Shown here piece after piece: positions 21,362 to 31,247 of a stretch of 64,000 nucleotides of DNA (its first letter is position 1; the number at the start of each line of letters is the position of its first letter). Source of the DNA: Brachionus manjavacas (lineage: Eukaryota; Rotifera; Eurotatoria; Ploima; Brachionidae); contig JAHQIY010000003.1 in NCBI GenBank assembly GCA_019054805.1, positions 1,736,001-1,800,000 of the forward strand. Direction: 5' to 3'. The notes under the pieces were generated by a model that made no database searches, was not told where the DNA came from, and saw nothing but the letters and a program-made list of their open reading frames with translations. A program made the position numbers and the translations under genes.

Positions 21362-22037
21362 ATTAACTTATAATAAAATTAGGCAGGACCCTATAATGAA
21401 GGAGATTCTGTTTATTTTTGTTCATCATATTATTATGATTGCAATAATCTTTAAAGTTACTTAATGATCTTAATTCAGCATCAAACCATGGGAATTTTCT
21501 TTTTTCTTTTGCTTAGATTTTTTTTTAATAGACAATTGGCTTATAAAACATTAATAACCGTTTTCTTCACTTAGTCCCAATTACTCTCTAAGGGATCAAC
21601 TTTACGGAGCAGACCGAAATCAAATCAACTTAAAAGATGTCCAAAATTTAATGATTTTTTTTTCGGTAATGTGCTTGAATTATGAATAAGTAACATAACC
21701 TCTCAAAACTAAGAAGAAAAGAACCTAGTTAAAATTTATGATCACTGAAAGATGGTGGTTTGTAACAAAAGAAAAAATTCACAATATTTTTAGCAAAACT
21801 ATCTTTAAAAGATATGCCTTCAAAATCAGTATAAAAAAGATAGTTATTTTTAGACACTTCTTAACAAGGACAGCAAAACCACTCCAATTTCTCGACCTCT
21901 CTTTATACTTTTCACAATATAATTAAGGGGAATCAAGAAAAGAATATGGAAATTTTGTCCATCATTGTTTCATTTTAGGAAATGATATCAAAATATTGAA
22001 GCGAAACAATATCATTAATCTCATCTTTCTTTAGAAT

Positions 22038-23088
22038 AACGGGTGACAGCATAAAATCGAGACGAACTTTAAAAGGTCATAACTCCTTTAATATTTATCA
22101 ACGAAAATAGCATTTTTATTCTAGTTTTTATTATGCTTTTATCTTTTCTCAATAAGTCCATTTCTTCGTATATTATTGAGTCGTTTGGATGTAGAGACCC
22201 AAAAGGTCCTGTACGAGATTTTGGTCCATATTTTTTGTACAAAGTCGTATTTTATTCCTTAGTTCATCTAAGTTTTTTGCTCTCCAGCTATTCTCATACA
22301 CTTTCCCCTTGAAAATGGACCAAAAATCTTCAATTGGTCGTACTTCTGGCACATTTGCAGGGTTTTCGCATTTTTGCAAAAATTTGATATTTTGGTCAAT
22401 CAATTAGTTGACAACTGTATTGGCATAATGAGAGCTCGTCAAGTCGGACCAGAACTTATAGTTGCCATCTGAATGATACTTTTTAATAAACGGAATAACT
22501 CCACACTTAATAAAGTCTAAACAGACAGTTTGACTGCAAGTCCACTTTTTAGCTACTATTTTTTACATTTCTGTTCGGTCAGGGATTTTGATATTTTTTC
22601 TAGGTGTTATTAGAAGCTTATTAAACAAATTCGAAACCATTTGCTGGCTTATATCAAACTTTTTGGCTGCTTGACTCTGACTGATGTTGTCTTTGTGACT
22701 AAAAGTCTTTTTAGCTTGTTGAGTTGTACTTTAGTCATTTTTTTTCTGTGTTTGACCAGATCCTTGTTTCCTTTCTGGTGAAAAATATTCACTACGTTTT
22801 AAAATTCGGTAAACAGTTCTCTTTGGAATTTTTTCTGCCATAAAATGCCTCACTGTGAATATTTTTCCAAGTGATCTATTTTCGTTAAAAAACGCGTACA
22901 AGCGAATTCAAAGGGCCTCTTCTTTTGATGAATTTATTTTGGTCATTTTTAATTCAAATTGTATAATTTTATTTTATCGTATTTTAAATTAAATTTACTC
23001 CAAGAATATGGAAAGAGATTAAAAAAAAAATTTAAATAGCATTGCAAATGATGCTTAAAGTTCGTCTCGACTTTAAGTTGTTCACCGT
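22038..23088 (-). mobile_element. Complete 1,051-bp Tc1/mariner element (DD37E type)
   Basis: Imperfect terminal inverted repeats begin ACGGGTGACA at the left and, reading inward from the right, ACGGTGAACA. Both continue into GTCGAGACGAACTTTAA or ATCGAGACGAACTTTAA. The element is flanked by TA on both sides (22036-22037 and 23089-23090), the Tc1/mariner duplication. It carries a minus-strand transposase pseudogene. It sits inside the endonuclease region of LINE-A copy 2; removing it restores the order of the LINE motifs on either side. Confidence 0.9.
22173..22946 (-). pseudogene. Tc1-like transposase, DD37E, with stop codons
   Basis: Starts MTKINSSKEEA at 22946. It has a helix-turn-helix region (QSQAAKKFDISQQMVSNLF), then WSDLTSSHYAN (second catalytic Asp) and NVPEVRPIEDFWSIFKGKV (catalytic Glu, a degenerate form of the Tc1 S/P-D-LNPIENLW block). 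Counting through the in-frame stop, 37 residues separate Asp and Glu, which defines a DD37E signature. At least three stops (one at about 22405) and a frameshift inactivate it. The protein would cut and paste TA-flanked elements in the nucleus. Confidence 0.85.
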
Positions 23089-23157
23089 TAAGAGTTAATT
23101 TATAATTTAAGTGAAGGATATTTAAGTTGTTCTTAAAGCTAGACAAAATTTCTTTAT

Positions 23158-23382
23158 CTAAATATAATAATTTTGATAGTCGGGCATAATACTTTTTACC
23201 AAAATATCATCACTAAAGTTAAAAACTTGATTCAGTAAATCGTCATAAATAATTTTTTCATCATTATCCAAATTATTTACAAATACTTTTAAGTGTTTCT
23301 TAAACAATTTTTGAGAATGATATTTCTTTAAACATTGCAAACAAATTGGATATGGATTATTTGACATTATTAAATGATTCAA
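23158..23382 (-). pseudogene. LINE-A N-terminal zinc-finger-like segment
   Basis: 74-codon frame with CLQCLKKYHSQKLFKKHLK: C-x2-C-x12-H, missing the last His of a C2H2 finger. Downstream and one frame over, FKNNLNILHLNYKLTL matches the start of LINE endonucleases (the I-x-HLN-x-R/K block), where the Tc1 element interrupts. A finger upstream of the endonuclease is therefore probably part of LINE-A. Confidence 0.5.
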
Positions 23383-23685
23383 AAAAACTCACAATTAAAA
23401 ATAAAATTGGCGAAACAATTTAACATAAAATATTGAATGTTTAAATTTTTAAAATTTGACTCTGGAAAATTGAAAAATGTATAAAATTAAAACTTCACCA
23501 GCCAGCGAGCAACATTGCTAATTTTATAAAAATTGCTTAAAGGTAGCTTTTCACACTTTCTGATAAAGGAGAAAGCTTAAATGAGAACGACTAACTGCCA
23601 AATCGAAAATAAAACACATTTCGATATAAAAATTTTGTTTTTTTTTTGGGTCTCAATAAAAATATATAATCTAGTGTAAATAAAA

Positions 23686-24760
23686 CGTTCAATGGAGACT
23701 CTGAATTTGACAAAGGATTGGTATTGTGATGGTAATTTTGCGGTTTCACCGAAGTTATTCTACCAATTGTACACAATTAAAGCAATTGAAAAAGGCAAGA
23801 ATCTTCCTCTTGTTTACGCACTGTTTCCAGACAAAACAGAAGAGACTTATGCTCGATTTTTTACATTGTTGGGTGGCTCAACCAAAGAACAACCGACAAT
23901 TATTATGACTGATTTTGAAAAAGCCGTGATAAATTCTATAGAGCGCAATTTTCCTAGTACTCGTGTAATAGGTTGCTATTTCCATTTCGTTCAAAATCTT
24001 TGGCGTCATATTCAATCTAATGGGTTGATTAAAAACATATCTCAGAATCAAACATTAGAAAGTCGGTCAAGTATCTCCAGTCACTAGCTTTTGTTCCAAA
24101 AAAAGATGTTGTTTATGGTTTCAAACAAATTAATAATTTAGCCCCCGTCAAATTCCAAGCAATGCTAGATTATTTTGAAAAAAATTATATTGGTTGTCTC
24201 AAGAAGCATATTTCAAGTGTCCGTGTTGTCCCACTGTTTCCCATCCAATTGTGGAATATCAATGACAGGGTAATACAAGGCAATCCAAGAACTAGTTATA
24301 CTATAGAATCATGTCATAAACAATTCGAATGTGATGCAAAGAAACATCAAACTATATTTAAGTAGGTAGAACAATTAAGACTAGAGCAAAAGAACACTGA
24401 TGTTCTTCGAGTTCAGTTGCTTTCTGGTGACGTTTACAAGAGAAAACAAAAAGAAGAGGATGAAGCAATAAGGGCCTCAATACGACATTATAACAGAAAA
24501 GAGTTTATGCAGTGGCTGGACAAGTTTATTATTTTATTAGACTAATTTTAATTTATCAATTAATTTGTATTTTCATTTCGTAATTAACTTGTAATTTTTT
24601 TTTCAACTAATAAAAATAAAGTCTCGTTTTCTAAATTTGATAATAATCTTTAATTGATTGCTATGAAAATTTGCTCTGAAATGTTGCTATGAAACTAGCG
24701 ATGAAAAAAAAATTTTATTAAACTATCACCTTGAAAAAATTGCTATGAAATATTCGCACT
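23686..24760 (+). mobile_element. MULE 1, 5'-truncated Mutator-like element
   Basis: A transposase gene of the FLYWCH/MULE type without its N-terminal finger. Nine bases TAAATAAAA stand on each side (23677-23685 and 24761-24769). The flanking DNA (CTAGTGTAAATA on the left, ATTTAGCCAAAGC on the right) is contiguous in the related sequence at 20187-20240, which lacks the element. No convincing terminal inverted repeat is seen, so the exact mechanism is open. Confidence 0.55.
23692..24545 (+). pseudogene. MULE transposase (domain DDE with CxxxH), broken
   Basis: Frame 1 reads WYCDGNFAVSPKLFYQLYTI (first Asp), LPLVYALFPDKTEETYARF, TIIMTDFEKAVINSIE (second Asp) and VIGCYFHFVQNLWRHIQ (the C-x-x-H type motif between the second Asp and the Glu). 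A frameshift near 24060 leads to QAMLDYFEKNYIGC, then SYTIESCHKQF (catalytic Glu) in the next frame. A stop near 24363 precedes the C-terminal tail LRLEQKNTDVLRVQL, which ends at 24545. It has one frameshift and a stop, lacks the FLYWCH finger and is inactive. This copy keeps the Cys/His segment that MULE 2 has lost. Confidence 0.85.
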
Positions 24761-24777
24761 TAAATAAAATGCCAATT

Positions 24778-25000
24778 ATTTAGCCAAAGCAACCTGTCAT
24801 AAAACCCCTTCTCCAATATCTGTATCTGAATTATATTCTTTATGATCTTTAATAAAAGATGGTATTTGTCATGTTAGTTTTTTTGATCTCAACTTATTTA
24901 TTTTCCCCCCAAAAAATTCTTTTTGACAATGGTATTTTTCCCATTTTTTGTATGAACTTAAGCCAGTTTTGGTATCAAAAAGGAACTAAATTTAAAATTC
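24778..25000 (-). pseudogene. Second copy of the hAT-like N-terminal remnant
   Basis: Shares CTTCTCC-T/A-ATATCTGTATCTGAATTA and the downstream TTGATCTTAACT/CTCAACTT-type block with 20216-20338. It lies just beyond MULE 1. It is probably the same transposon family as 19885-20338, split from its partner by MULE 1. Confidence 0.45.
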
Positions 25001-25090
25001 GATCAATTAACTTTAATAACATTCTCAATTGAATTATATGCTTGAATAGCAAATTGATCACGTTATCTTGGGTTTATAGTCATCAACTCT

Positions 25091-25099
25091 ATCCGAGAG
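25091..25099. repeat. Left target-site duplication of MULE 2
   Basis: ATCCGAGAG, identical to 27235-27243. Nine bases is the usual Mutator-like duplication length. Confidence 0.9.
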
Positions 25100-25310
25100 G
25101 GGGAACGGACATAATATCGAAAAAAAAAATATCGAAAGGTAAAAGTATCGAAAAAAAAATTATCGAAAAGTCACCTAAATTTTTTTATCGAAAAATAAAA
25201 TATCGAAAAGAAGAATATCGAAAAAAAAAATTATCGAATTAATTATTTTTTTACTTTATTATCGAAACTAAATTTTAAGAAAAAAATATCGAAACCGATA
25301 AAAAAAAAAC
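25100..25310. repeat. Left terminal repeat array of MULE 2 (TATCGAAA words)
   Basis: About ten copies of (A)TATCGAAA spaced 10-25 bp, all in one direction. The other terminus (27050-27234) has the inverse words TTTCGATA. Dense subterminal motifs of this kind usually bind the transposase; that role is inferred. Confidence 0.85.
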
Positions 25311-25333
25311 TTAAATTTGTTGTTCTAATTTTA

Positions 25334-26179
25334 TCAATTACTTTTCAAATTTTCACCCATACCGTCCAAAAACATCCCAATTTTATTCTGAGTATACTGT
25401 TCAACCATCAATTTTATCTTTTGATTTTTTTTCTTTTGTTTCGTTCTTGTACTACTCAAAATCTCTCCGGTCGACAGTAGAGCATAATCCGACTCCATAT
25501 TACTTTGCTCAAGTCGAAACAATTCAATTACTTTGGACAACGTCAAATTGTTTCGTGCATCTGGTTTGATTCTAGAATGCCAAGACTCTATGTTATTATT
25601 TGTTCGCGGCAAGTCCTCTTTAACTCTCTCATAAAGATTCCAATAAGCAATTGGAAATCGGGCTTTTTTGTCTTTTCTACCAATGTAATTTTTTTCTACA
25701 TAACATATCAAATCATTTAACTCATTTATTTCTAAAGCCTTTTGGAATGCATTAATAGCTGCTTTTTCGAAATCACAATTTACAAATTTAGGATTAATGC
25801 TTAAGTGCTTCTTAACAAGTCGCAAAAACTTAACATAGGTTGTTTCTTTCTTGTCTGGGAGTATTCCGTAAACAAGTGGCATATTTGTACCATTTATTAA
25901 AACATGAATGGTATATACTTGTTTAAAGAATGAAGGCGAAATATCAAAGGTACCGTCTGCATACCACTCATTAAAAGTATTCAATAGTTTCAAATTACTC
26001 TCAGTTGTAAAAATAATCACTCGTGACTCATCTTTATTTACCAAACCTGAATCTTCAAAGTAAAACAGTTTATCTTTTGTAGTAAATTGAAGACTCGTAG
26101 GGACTTGTAAATCTTGAATACATTTAACGTGAAAATTAATTTTTTTATCGTTACCCTTATTCCTTTCTCTTATAATCAT
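25334..26179 (-). CDS. MULE 2 transposase catalytic domain (281 codons open), internally deleted
   Basis: Open frame with WYADGTFDISPSFFKQVYTI (first Asp), MPLVYGILPDKKETTYVKF, FVNCDFEKAAINAFQKAL (second Asp) and NNNIESWHSRIKPDARNNL (catalytic Glu, N-N-x-x-E-x-W-H). Between the second Asp block and CYVEKNYIGRKDKKARFPI about 60-70 residues are missing compared with MULE 1. That is exactly the part holding the GCYFHF Cys/His motif. The frame is preserved across the deletion, so a protein could be made but probably cannot catalyse. It is separated from the FLYWCH ORF by two small frame changes (26180-26312). It would act in the nucleus on the TATCGAAA-rich ends. Confidence 0.85.
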   Translation of the reverse strand: MIIRERNKGNDKKINFHVKCIQDLQVPTSLQFTTKDKLFYFEDSGLVNKDESRVIIFTTESNLKLLNTFNEWYADGTFDISPSFFKQVYTIHVLINGTNMPLVYGILPDKKETTYVKFLRLVKKHLSINPKFVNCDFEKAAINAFQKALEINELNDLICYVEKNYIGRKDKKARFPIAYWNLYERVKEDLPRTNNNIESWHSRIKPDARNNLTLSKVIELFRLEQSNMESDYALLSTGEILSSTRTKQKKKNQKIKLMVEQYTQNKIGMFLDGMGENLKSN

Positions 26180-26312
26180 TTTTGTTTAGCCTCTTTTTTA
26201 CCTAGCCTACATAAAAATTCTAAGTCTGAGTATTTTTGACTATCTCTAATCTGTGAACGAGGAGGTTCATAAGAACTACTAGCTTTGCTTTTTAAGTTAT
26301 TCTTGTAAGCAT

Positions 26313-26861
26313 TTACTTTTTACTCGGTTCGGCTTCATGAAATTTTAAATGAGGCTGAGTCATTTTAAGAGGAGGTTCAAGTCCATCACTTATACCGCGA
26401 CCAGTACATTTCATACTCCTCCACTTGTCACACCTCCAATAAATCACTTCAGCAGTGTCAACTTGATCTAGATTTGGTTTTTCAACCAGATACCCATAAC
26501 CCAAACTAAACAATTTGTAACCTCCCAGTTGGGATTTTTGTAAGTCCCAGGTGAGCTCAGTTGTTGCAGTTAGAGCCAGATTATTAAATTTATCCATAAC
26601 ATTATCGACTAAATTCTCGTTAGCTACGTCTTTAATCTCATCCTCTTCTAACTCAAAAGAGATGTTGGATAAAAAATTCTCATCTTCTTGAACTTCAATA
26701 TTAACATTAACATTTGAACAACAAGCTTTGTCTATTAACAGTTCGAAATCAATATCATCTCGTTTTTCAGATCTCACCTTCTTCTTTGAAATTCGAGGGT
26801 CAGTGGGTTTGTAATTCTTGTTAGATCTCAACTTGTTTACGAATGGAGAATAATAATTCAT
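26313..26861 (-). CDS. MULE 2 N-terminal ORF with FLYWCH zinc finger
   Basis: 182-codon ORF from ATG 26861. An acidic, Asn-rich N-terminal half precedes a FLYWCH-type finger at roughly residues 113-176: GYKLFSLGYGYLVEK, then VIYWRCDKWRSMKCTGR and PHLKFHEAEPS (the aromatic, Y-W-x-C, C-x-x-R and H-x-x-x-H pattern that defines the finger). In MULEs of animals this finger precedes the transposase in one protein. Here a stop right after the finger, and another frame change further on, split it from the catalytic ORF at 25334-26179. Likely DNA-binding half of a transposase. Confidence 0.85.
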   Translation of the reverse strand: MNYYSPFVNKLRSNKNYKPTDPRISKKKVRSEKRDDIDFELLIDKACCSNVNVNIEVQEDENFLSNISFELEEDEIKDVANENLVDNVMDKFNNLALTATTELTWDLQKSQLGGYKLFSLGYGYLVEKPNLDQVDTAEVIYWRCDKWRSMKCTGRGISDGLEPPLKMTQPHLKFHEAEPSKK

Positions 26862-27049
26862 TTTAGTTTTTGTTTATTTTATTTTTTAATTAATGAAAAG
26901 AAATTACTAAAAGAACGTGGTAATTTAAAGGCTAAAATTAGAAAAGATTTCAACATGATTATGTAATTACGATTTAAAACATTAGATTAAGAAAATGTTA
27001 ATGTTAAAGTTAAGTTTTTTTTCTGCAAGAACTTATTGAAGTGTTTAAA

Positions 27050-27234
27050 CAAAACTCGGCGATATTTTTACCTTTCGATAATTTTTTGATTCGATATTTA
27101 CCTATTCGATAATATTTTTTTCGATATTTTTGCTTTTCGATATTTTTTTTTCGATAATTCTTGTTTCGATATTTTTAGGTGTCGATAATTTTCCCTTTCG
27201 ATAATTTTTAATTTCGATCTTATGTCATACCTCC
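27050..27234. repeat. Right terminal repeat array of MULE 2 (TTTCGATA words)
   Basis: About ten TTTCGATA words, inverted relative to the left array, ending at the terminus whose inward reading is GGAGGTATGACATAAGATCG. Confidence 0.85.
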
Positions 27235-27243
27235 ATCCGAGAG
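27235..27243. repeat. Right target-site duplication of MULE 2
   Basis: ATCCGAGAG, identical to 25091-25099. Confidence 0.9.
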
Positions 27244-27322
27244 TGATAATGGAATTAAAAAAAAAATTCTTTTCTTAATAAAATTTTGTCTTAAATCTTT
27301 AAAATTTTATCATTAATATATG

Positions 27323-27422
27323 AGTGGTTGAGCTTGTATATAATTTTCTCTAAGAATTATATACAAGCTCAACCACTAGATATTAGAGAATATATAATTC
27401 TTAGAGATTATATATTCTCTAA
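27323..27422. repeat. Two overlapping perfect hairpins
   Basis: Hairpin 1: 23-bp perfect arms 27323-27345 and 27355-27377 (AGTGGTTGAGCTTGTATATA...). Hairpin 2: 16-bp perfect arms 27383-27398 and 27407-27422 (TTAGAGAATATATAAT). A third perfect pairing, 27347-27363 with 27391-27407 (TCTCTAAGAATTATATA), overlaps both, so the structures exclude one another. Confidence 0.9.
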
Positions 27423-27699
27423 TCATATTCTCCTAAACAACATAAACTTTTGGTCTTTGCGTTCAGATTCCCACCCATTACAAATTTTATTTATTTCCTT
27501 AAAAAATCTTTGAAAGGTTCGATAGGGAGTTCCAAATGAAGGTTTTTTGAATTAAAACACTGATTTTTATTTTCGAATTTATATTATATATTATTTATTT
27601 AAATTTATTTATTTTTTTCAAATCTAACCGGCCATGTTTATTTTCAGTCAAGTTTGCTTGAGCAAACAACGATTTAAGCTACTTGAGCAGATTTAAGTA

Positions 27700-28300
27700 A
27701 GGAAACAGGAAACAGGTACCTGATCAGAATTTTTTAGTAGATCTCTTCACTTAAATACATTGTAATTTCCTGTAACTTGGATAATCCTTTCTTAATTTTG
27801 AGTGAAATTCTCAAGATTGTAATGCTCATTCGAAATAGACTGAATTTTTAGTTACCTTAAAATGTTTCTGAATAAATTCTTAAATTTGGCCAAGATCTAA
27901 AATTTTTGATAGCTAATGATATTCTTAGATTACCTGTCATGGTCAATATCGGGGATAGTCGCTAATGCTTAATATTTTAGGGAATACAAGCATTCCTTGC
28001 TATTTTTTTTATCCCACCGATATTTAATTATTTCCAAATAGATAATTTGTGTTGATTTATTATAATATCCATTTTTTTGAGACGAAATGCAGATATCGTC
28101 GATATAAGCGATTAAAGCTGTTCAGGATTCAATTGAATCTTTAATCTTTAAGTTTTTTGATTTCAAGTCTGCGTTTAATTTCTCTCTTTCTTTGAATATA
28201 TTCAAGATAATAGAGATTTTTTGCTATCCAGCCATTTTTCCGTGTTTCAATGTTGGGTGTCCCAAGATTTTCACTTCAATAATTATTTAATTTAATGCAA
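27700..28300 (-). pseudogene. Reverse transcriptase remnant with AYIDD box
   Basis: Minus-strand frame with LIAYIDDICISSQKNGYYN, an RT catalytic box (Y-x-D-D) followed by a hydrophobic strand. It is preceded by a charged helix (EYIQRKREIKRRLEIKKL) and followed by degraded, stop-ridden sequence towards 27700. A stop lies seven codons before the box. I cannot assign it to a LINE or LTR clade. Confidence 0.55.
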
Positions 28301-28540
28301 ATTTTATTTTATCAAAATTTTTTAATTTTAGTAAAAAAATTGTATGTTCAGTATTATATATGCAGTTAAAGAATTAATGTACAAAAATGATAATCTAGAG
28401 TAAAATCTTGTGGATTAACTGATTTTTTGCGGATTACTTTCAATTTCTGATTTTAAGAATAAATCTAATTGTATCAATTAAATATTGTAAATTTGTCAAA
28501 AATTTCTTAAGTTTTTATCACGCTTTAATTTGCCGCTTTT

Positions 28541-28781
28541 TTGTTCAATAATTCGTAAAAAAGAAAATTCAATTAAATTATTAAACACTTTATCCTCCTC
28601 AAGACAAAAATATTAGAAATTTATTTTTTTGCCTTTTTATGGAATATTTTTAAAGTCACATTTTACTAAGTTACGTACTAAATAATGTAAAAATGGTCAT
28701 TTTTAGGCATTTTTGTCTAGAGGACGATAAAGTGTTTTAAAATTAAATTGAATTTTTTTTTAGCTTACGAATTATGAGCAA
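28541..28781. repeat. 241-bp inverted-repeat MITE
   Basis: Arms of about 60 bp: left TTGTTCAATAATTCGTAA, ..., AAACACTTTATCCTCCTCAA; right the inverse (GAGGACGATAAAGTGTTTTA ... TTACGAATTATGAGCAA). The spacer is about 100 bp. No ORF. Confidence 0.85.
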
Positions 28782-29649
28782 GCATACTCAAATTAGAAAT
28801 TAAACTAAAGTAAAAAAAAGTTTAAAAAATTAAAAATATTTTAGTGTTATTTATTTTGACATTAGAGCGAATCATTTTGTTCTTGATCATTTGGCGAACA
28901 ATTTCAATTTTTAACGGGGTCTAAGAGTTCCCCGTTAAGAGTATGAATCATGTGTAAATTAAAACTTTTGGTCGACTGGTTAAAAGAAAAAACTTAACAT
29001 TGAAGAATTTCTTCAGAGAACATAATACTCTTTTATGGTAAATACTAAAAAAAATGCTCTACTCTGAAATAAATCGAAGAAAAAATTTAATTTAAATAAT
29101 TTTATCTTTTTTAAATTTTATTATATTTATTATTTTATTATATTATATTTATATTTTATTTAATTTGATCTTTATTGAATAGTTCGAACATCGGATTCGG
29201 ATCTAGTTTTATAAAGGAAGGTTGACTAAGTAAAACTTTCAAAAAATATTTTTTTTAATTATTAAAAGATATCGAAAAAATCTGATGCATTTTACTGAAA
29301 AACAAACGATTTTGATTTATTACCACTTGAAATTGTTTTAAAGTCTACTAAAAAGACTAACAAAACCTAAAAAAAGCATAATAAAAAAGCTTTTTTCAAG
29401 CTTTTCGAACTTGGAACGAGATTTTGAAGTTCATTTCAATTCGATCGTTTCAATTCAGAAAAACTTGAATAACTTTAAATAACTTAAAATTAAAAAGTAA
29501 ACCAATCAAGTGTTCAATTACATTGCAGAGTTTTTGCAGATACATATATGTATTGAATAAAATAAAATAATTTGAAATCTGAAATTTGAAAATTTTTGAG
29601 CAAAACTTTGTTTTCTTTTTGGATAATCTTCTTACCTTATTGACAAATT
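28782..29649. other. AT-rich stretch
   Basis: No gene recognised. A small self-complementary patch AACGGGG...CCCCGTTA lies at 28914-28939. The rest is AT-rich up to the LINE-D 5' region. Confidence 0.4.
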
Positions 29650-31077
29650 TCATCCGTTAGAGGGACTGATCCTCCGGTTCAACCTGGAAGGTCACATTAT
29701 CAGCCGTGTAAGACCATCAGAAATAGAAATGCATCGAGAAGAGAGAGTGAAAATGGAACTACAATGAACAGAATAAATCAATATAAATCAAATCGTGAAA
29801 AAATGAGGAAAAAAGACCAAATTCAATTTCGTAACAACGTATTTGACAATAAACGACCTTTGGATATTAGCCATATATCGGAGGAATCTGCTACTTCGGT
29901 GAAAAGTGTCAGCAACACTGTTGGAGACGCACTAAGCAAAATCAAAGGTTGGATCTCCCAGCTAGGTAAAAATGCATCGTTCTACCAACAACAACTAATA
30001 AGCAATACGAAGAATATAGAAGAAGATATCCTTTTTAATTTTACTTTGAATTTTTTTTTTGAAATAAATTATAAATTTTAATTTCAAATTCGCTTTCTGA
30101 GATGGAACTTTCAATCCATACATCAATTCGTCATATCAATACCAACAACTGGACTCGCAGCGGCCAAACGCAGATCACTCAATGGAAATTAACCATCCAC
30201 ATTCTGAAAATAAACAAAATTACGAGAATGAAATTGAAAATGATGAAGTCTTTGGGATCGAAAAACCGAATGGAAATAAAGATCACATGAGCAAATCAAC
30301 AACGACAAGAAAGTGGGATGAAAAAGACAAAAAATTTAAAAAATACTTTGTAACAAAATTTGAGGGTCAAAGTCTTGAGAAGTTTAAAGGCAAAAACCTG
30401 ATAATAGAAATAAAAAAATGGAAAATGTCTACGTAAAAAATGCCTACATAAATGGAAAAAATGAATTAATTATACAAACAACTAATGAAGAATATCTTGA
30501 AAATTTAAGAAGTGAATAGCCAAATAAATCATTTGAAACATGAATTAAGTTGATTGAGAAACATGAAACTACTAAAAAAAATACTTTTCCGTAGTCAGAG
30601 GCGTTAGAAAAAGGCTCAAGAAAGATGATATATACAACGAGCTAAGCAAAGAGTATCATGTAACTAAAGTTATAAAAATTTTGAATAAAAACAAAGAAAT
30701 AACGACACTTGTGTGAATTGAAACAGAGGAAGAAGAGCTCCACACAAATATACTAAGACATGGCATATACATTAACAACTGGCATCATAGTACAGAAGAA
30801 TATGTTTTTCAAATCAGAACATGTTTTAAGTGTCTGGAACCTGGACACATTGCTAAGGACTGTAGATATGAAAAAGAAATATGCTCAATATGTGGTAAAA
30901 CTGGACATTATTTTAAGAATTGTGAACACAAGGATAAGAATAACAAAGAAATAGTGAAATGTGCAAACTGTAGCAGTAATGATCACCTTGGTGGAAGTAG
31001 AGCCTGTCCTGTTTACAAAGAATATGTAGCAAGAAATATATCAAAGCAAAAATCTTATGCGGATATAGTCGCCCAAT
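29650..31077 (+). pseudogene. LINE-D ORF1 with CCHC zinc knuckles
   Basis: The N-terminal open part includes 29764-30081 (basic, then KIKGWISQLGKNASFYQQQL). After frame changes it reads EVFGIEKPNGN and KFKKYFVTKFEGQSLEKF. At about 30810-31030 the frame gives CFKCLEPGHIAKDC, CSICGKTGHYFKNC and CANCSSNDHLGGSRACP, three C-x2-C-x4-H-x4/5-C knuckles in a row, as in ORF1 proteins of Jockey/I-type LINEs that coat the RNA. It ends YADIVAQ and stop at 31077. Several frameshifts make it inactive. Confidence 0.8.
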
Positions 31078-31247
31078 AATTAGAAATGACTCGAAGAAAA
31101 ATCAAACAAAAAATAAAAAACCAAACATTGAAGTGGGACCTGTTATAAAGTGTATAAAGGAAATAATAACGACGCTTAAAGATGAGACCAAAACTGTACT
31201 AGCAATTGTTGAAAAAAACCTAGAAAGCGAACGAATAGCCTTTTCGC

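Larger units (their letters stand above)
20420..21382 (-). other. Insert of about 0.96 kb within LINE-A copy 2
   Basis: Comparison with copy 1 shows LINE sequence up to about 20420 and again from about 21383, so this stretch is extra. It holds two minus-strand ORFs (21134-21361 and 20653-20808), a TATA box and a strong splice-donor string AGGTAAGTATG near 21010. I found neither terminal inverted repeats nor a clear target duplication, so how it arrived is unknown. Confidence 0.55.
20339..23385 (-). mobile_element. LINE-A copy 2, nested host for two insertions
   Basis: Minus-strand relative of LINE-A copy 1. 20339-20403 matches 1800-1857, and 21383-21920 matches about 1905-2700 (linker and endonuclease). 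It is interrupted by an insert of about 0.96 kb at about 20420-21382 and by a complete Tc1-like element at 22038-23088. It retains more 5' sequence than copy 1: the start of the endonuclease and a zinc-finger-like N-terminus (23158-23382). All frames are broken. Confidence 0.75.
25100..27234 (-). mobile_element. MULE 2, complete 2,135-bp Mutator-like element
   Basis: Bounded by perfect 9-bp duplications (ATCCGAGAG). Terminal inverted repeats start GGGGAACGGACATAATATCG at left and GGAGGTATGACATAAGATCG at right (inward). Each end continues into an array of TATCGAAA words. It carries two minus-strand ORFs (FLYWCH finger and transposase). The end-to-end structure is intact, but the protein has frame breaks and a missing segment. 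Confidence 0.93.

Noticed and set aside
22949-23146. 65-codon minus ORF spanning the Tc1 terminus
   Set aside because: Its second half is terminal inverted repeat sequence; only its first residues belong to the LINE-A endonuclease start.
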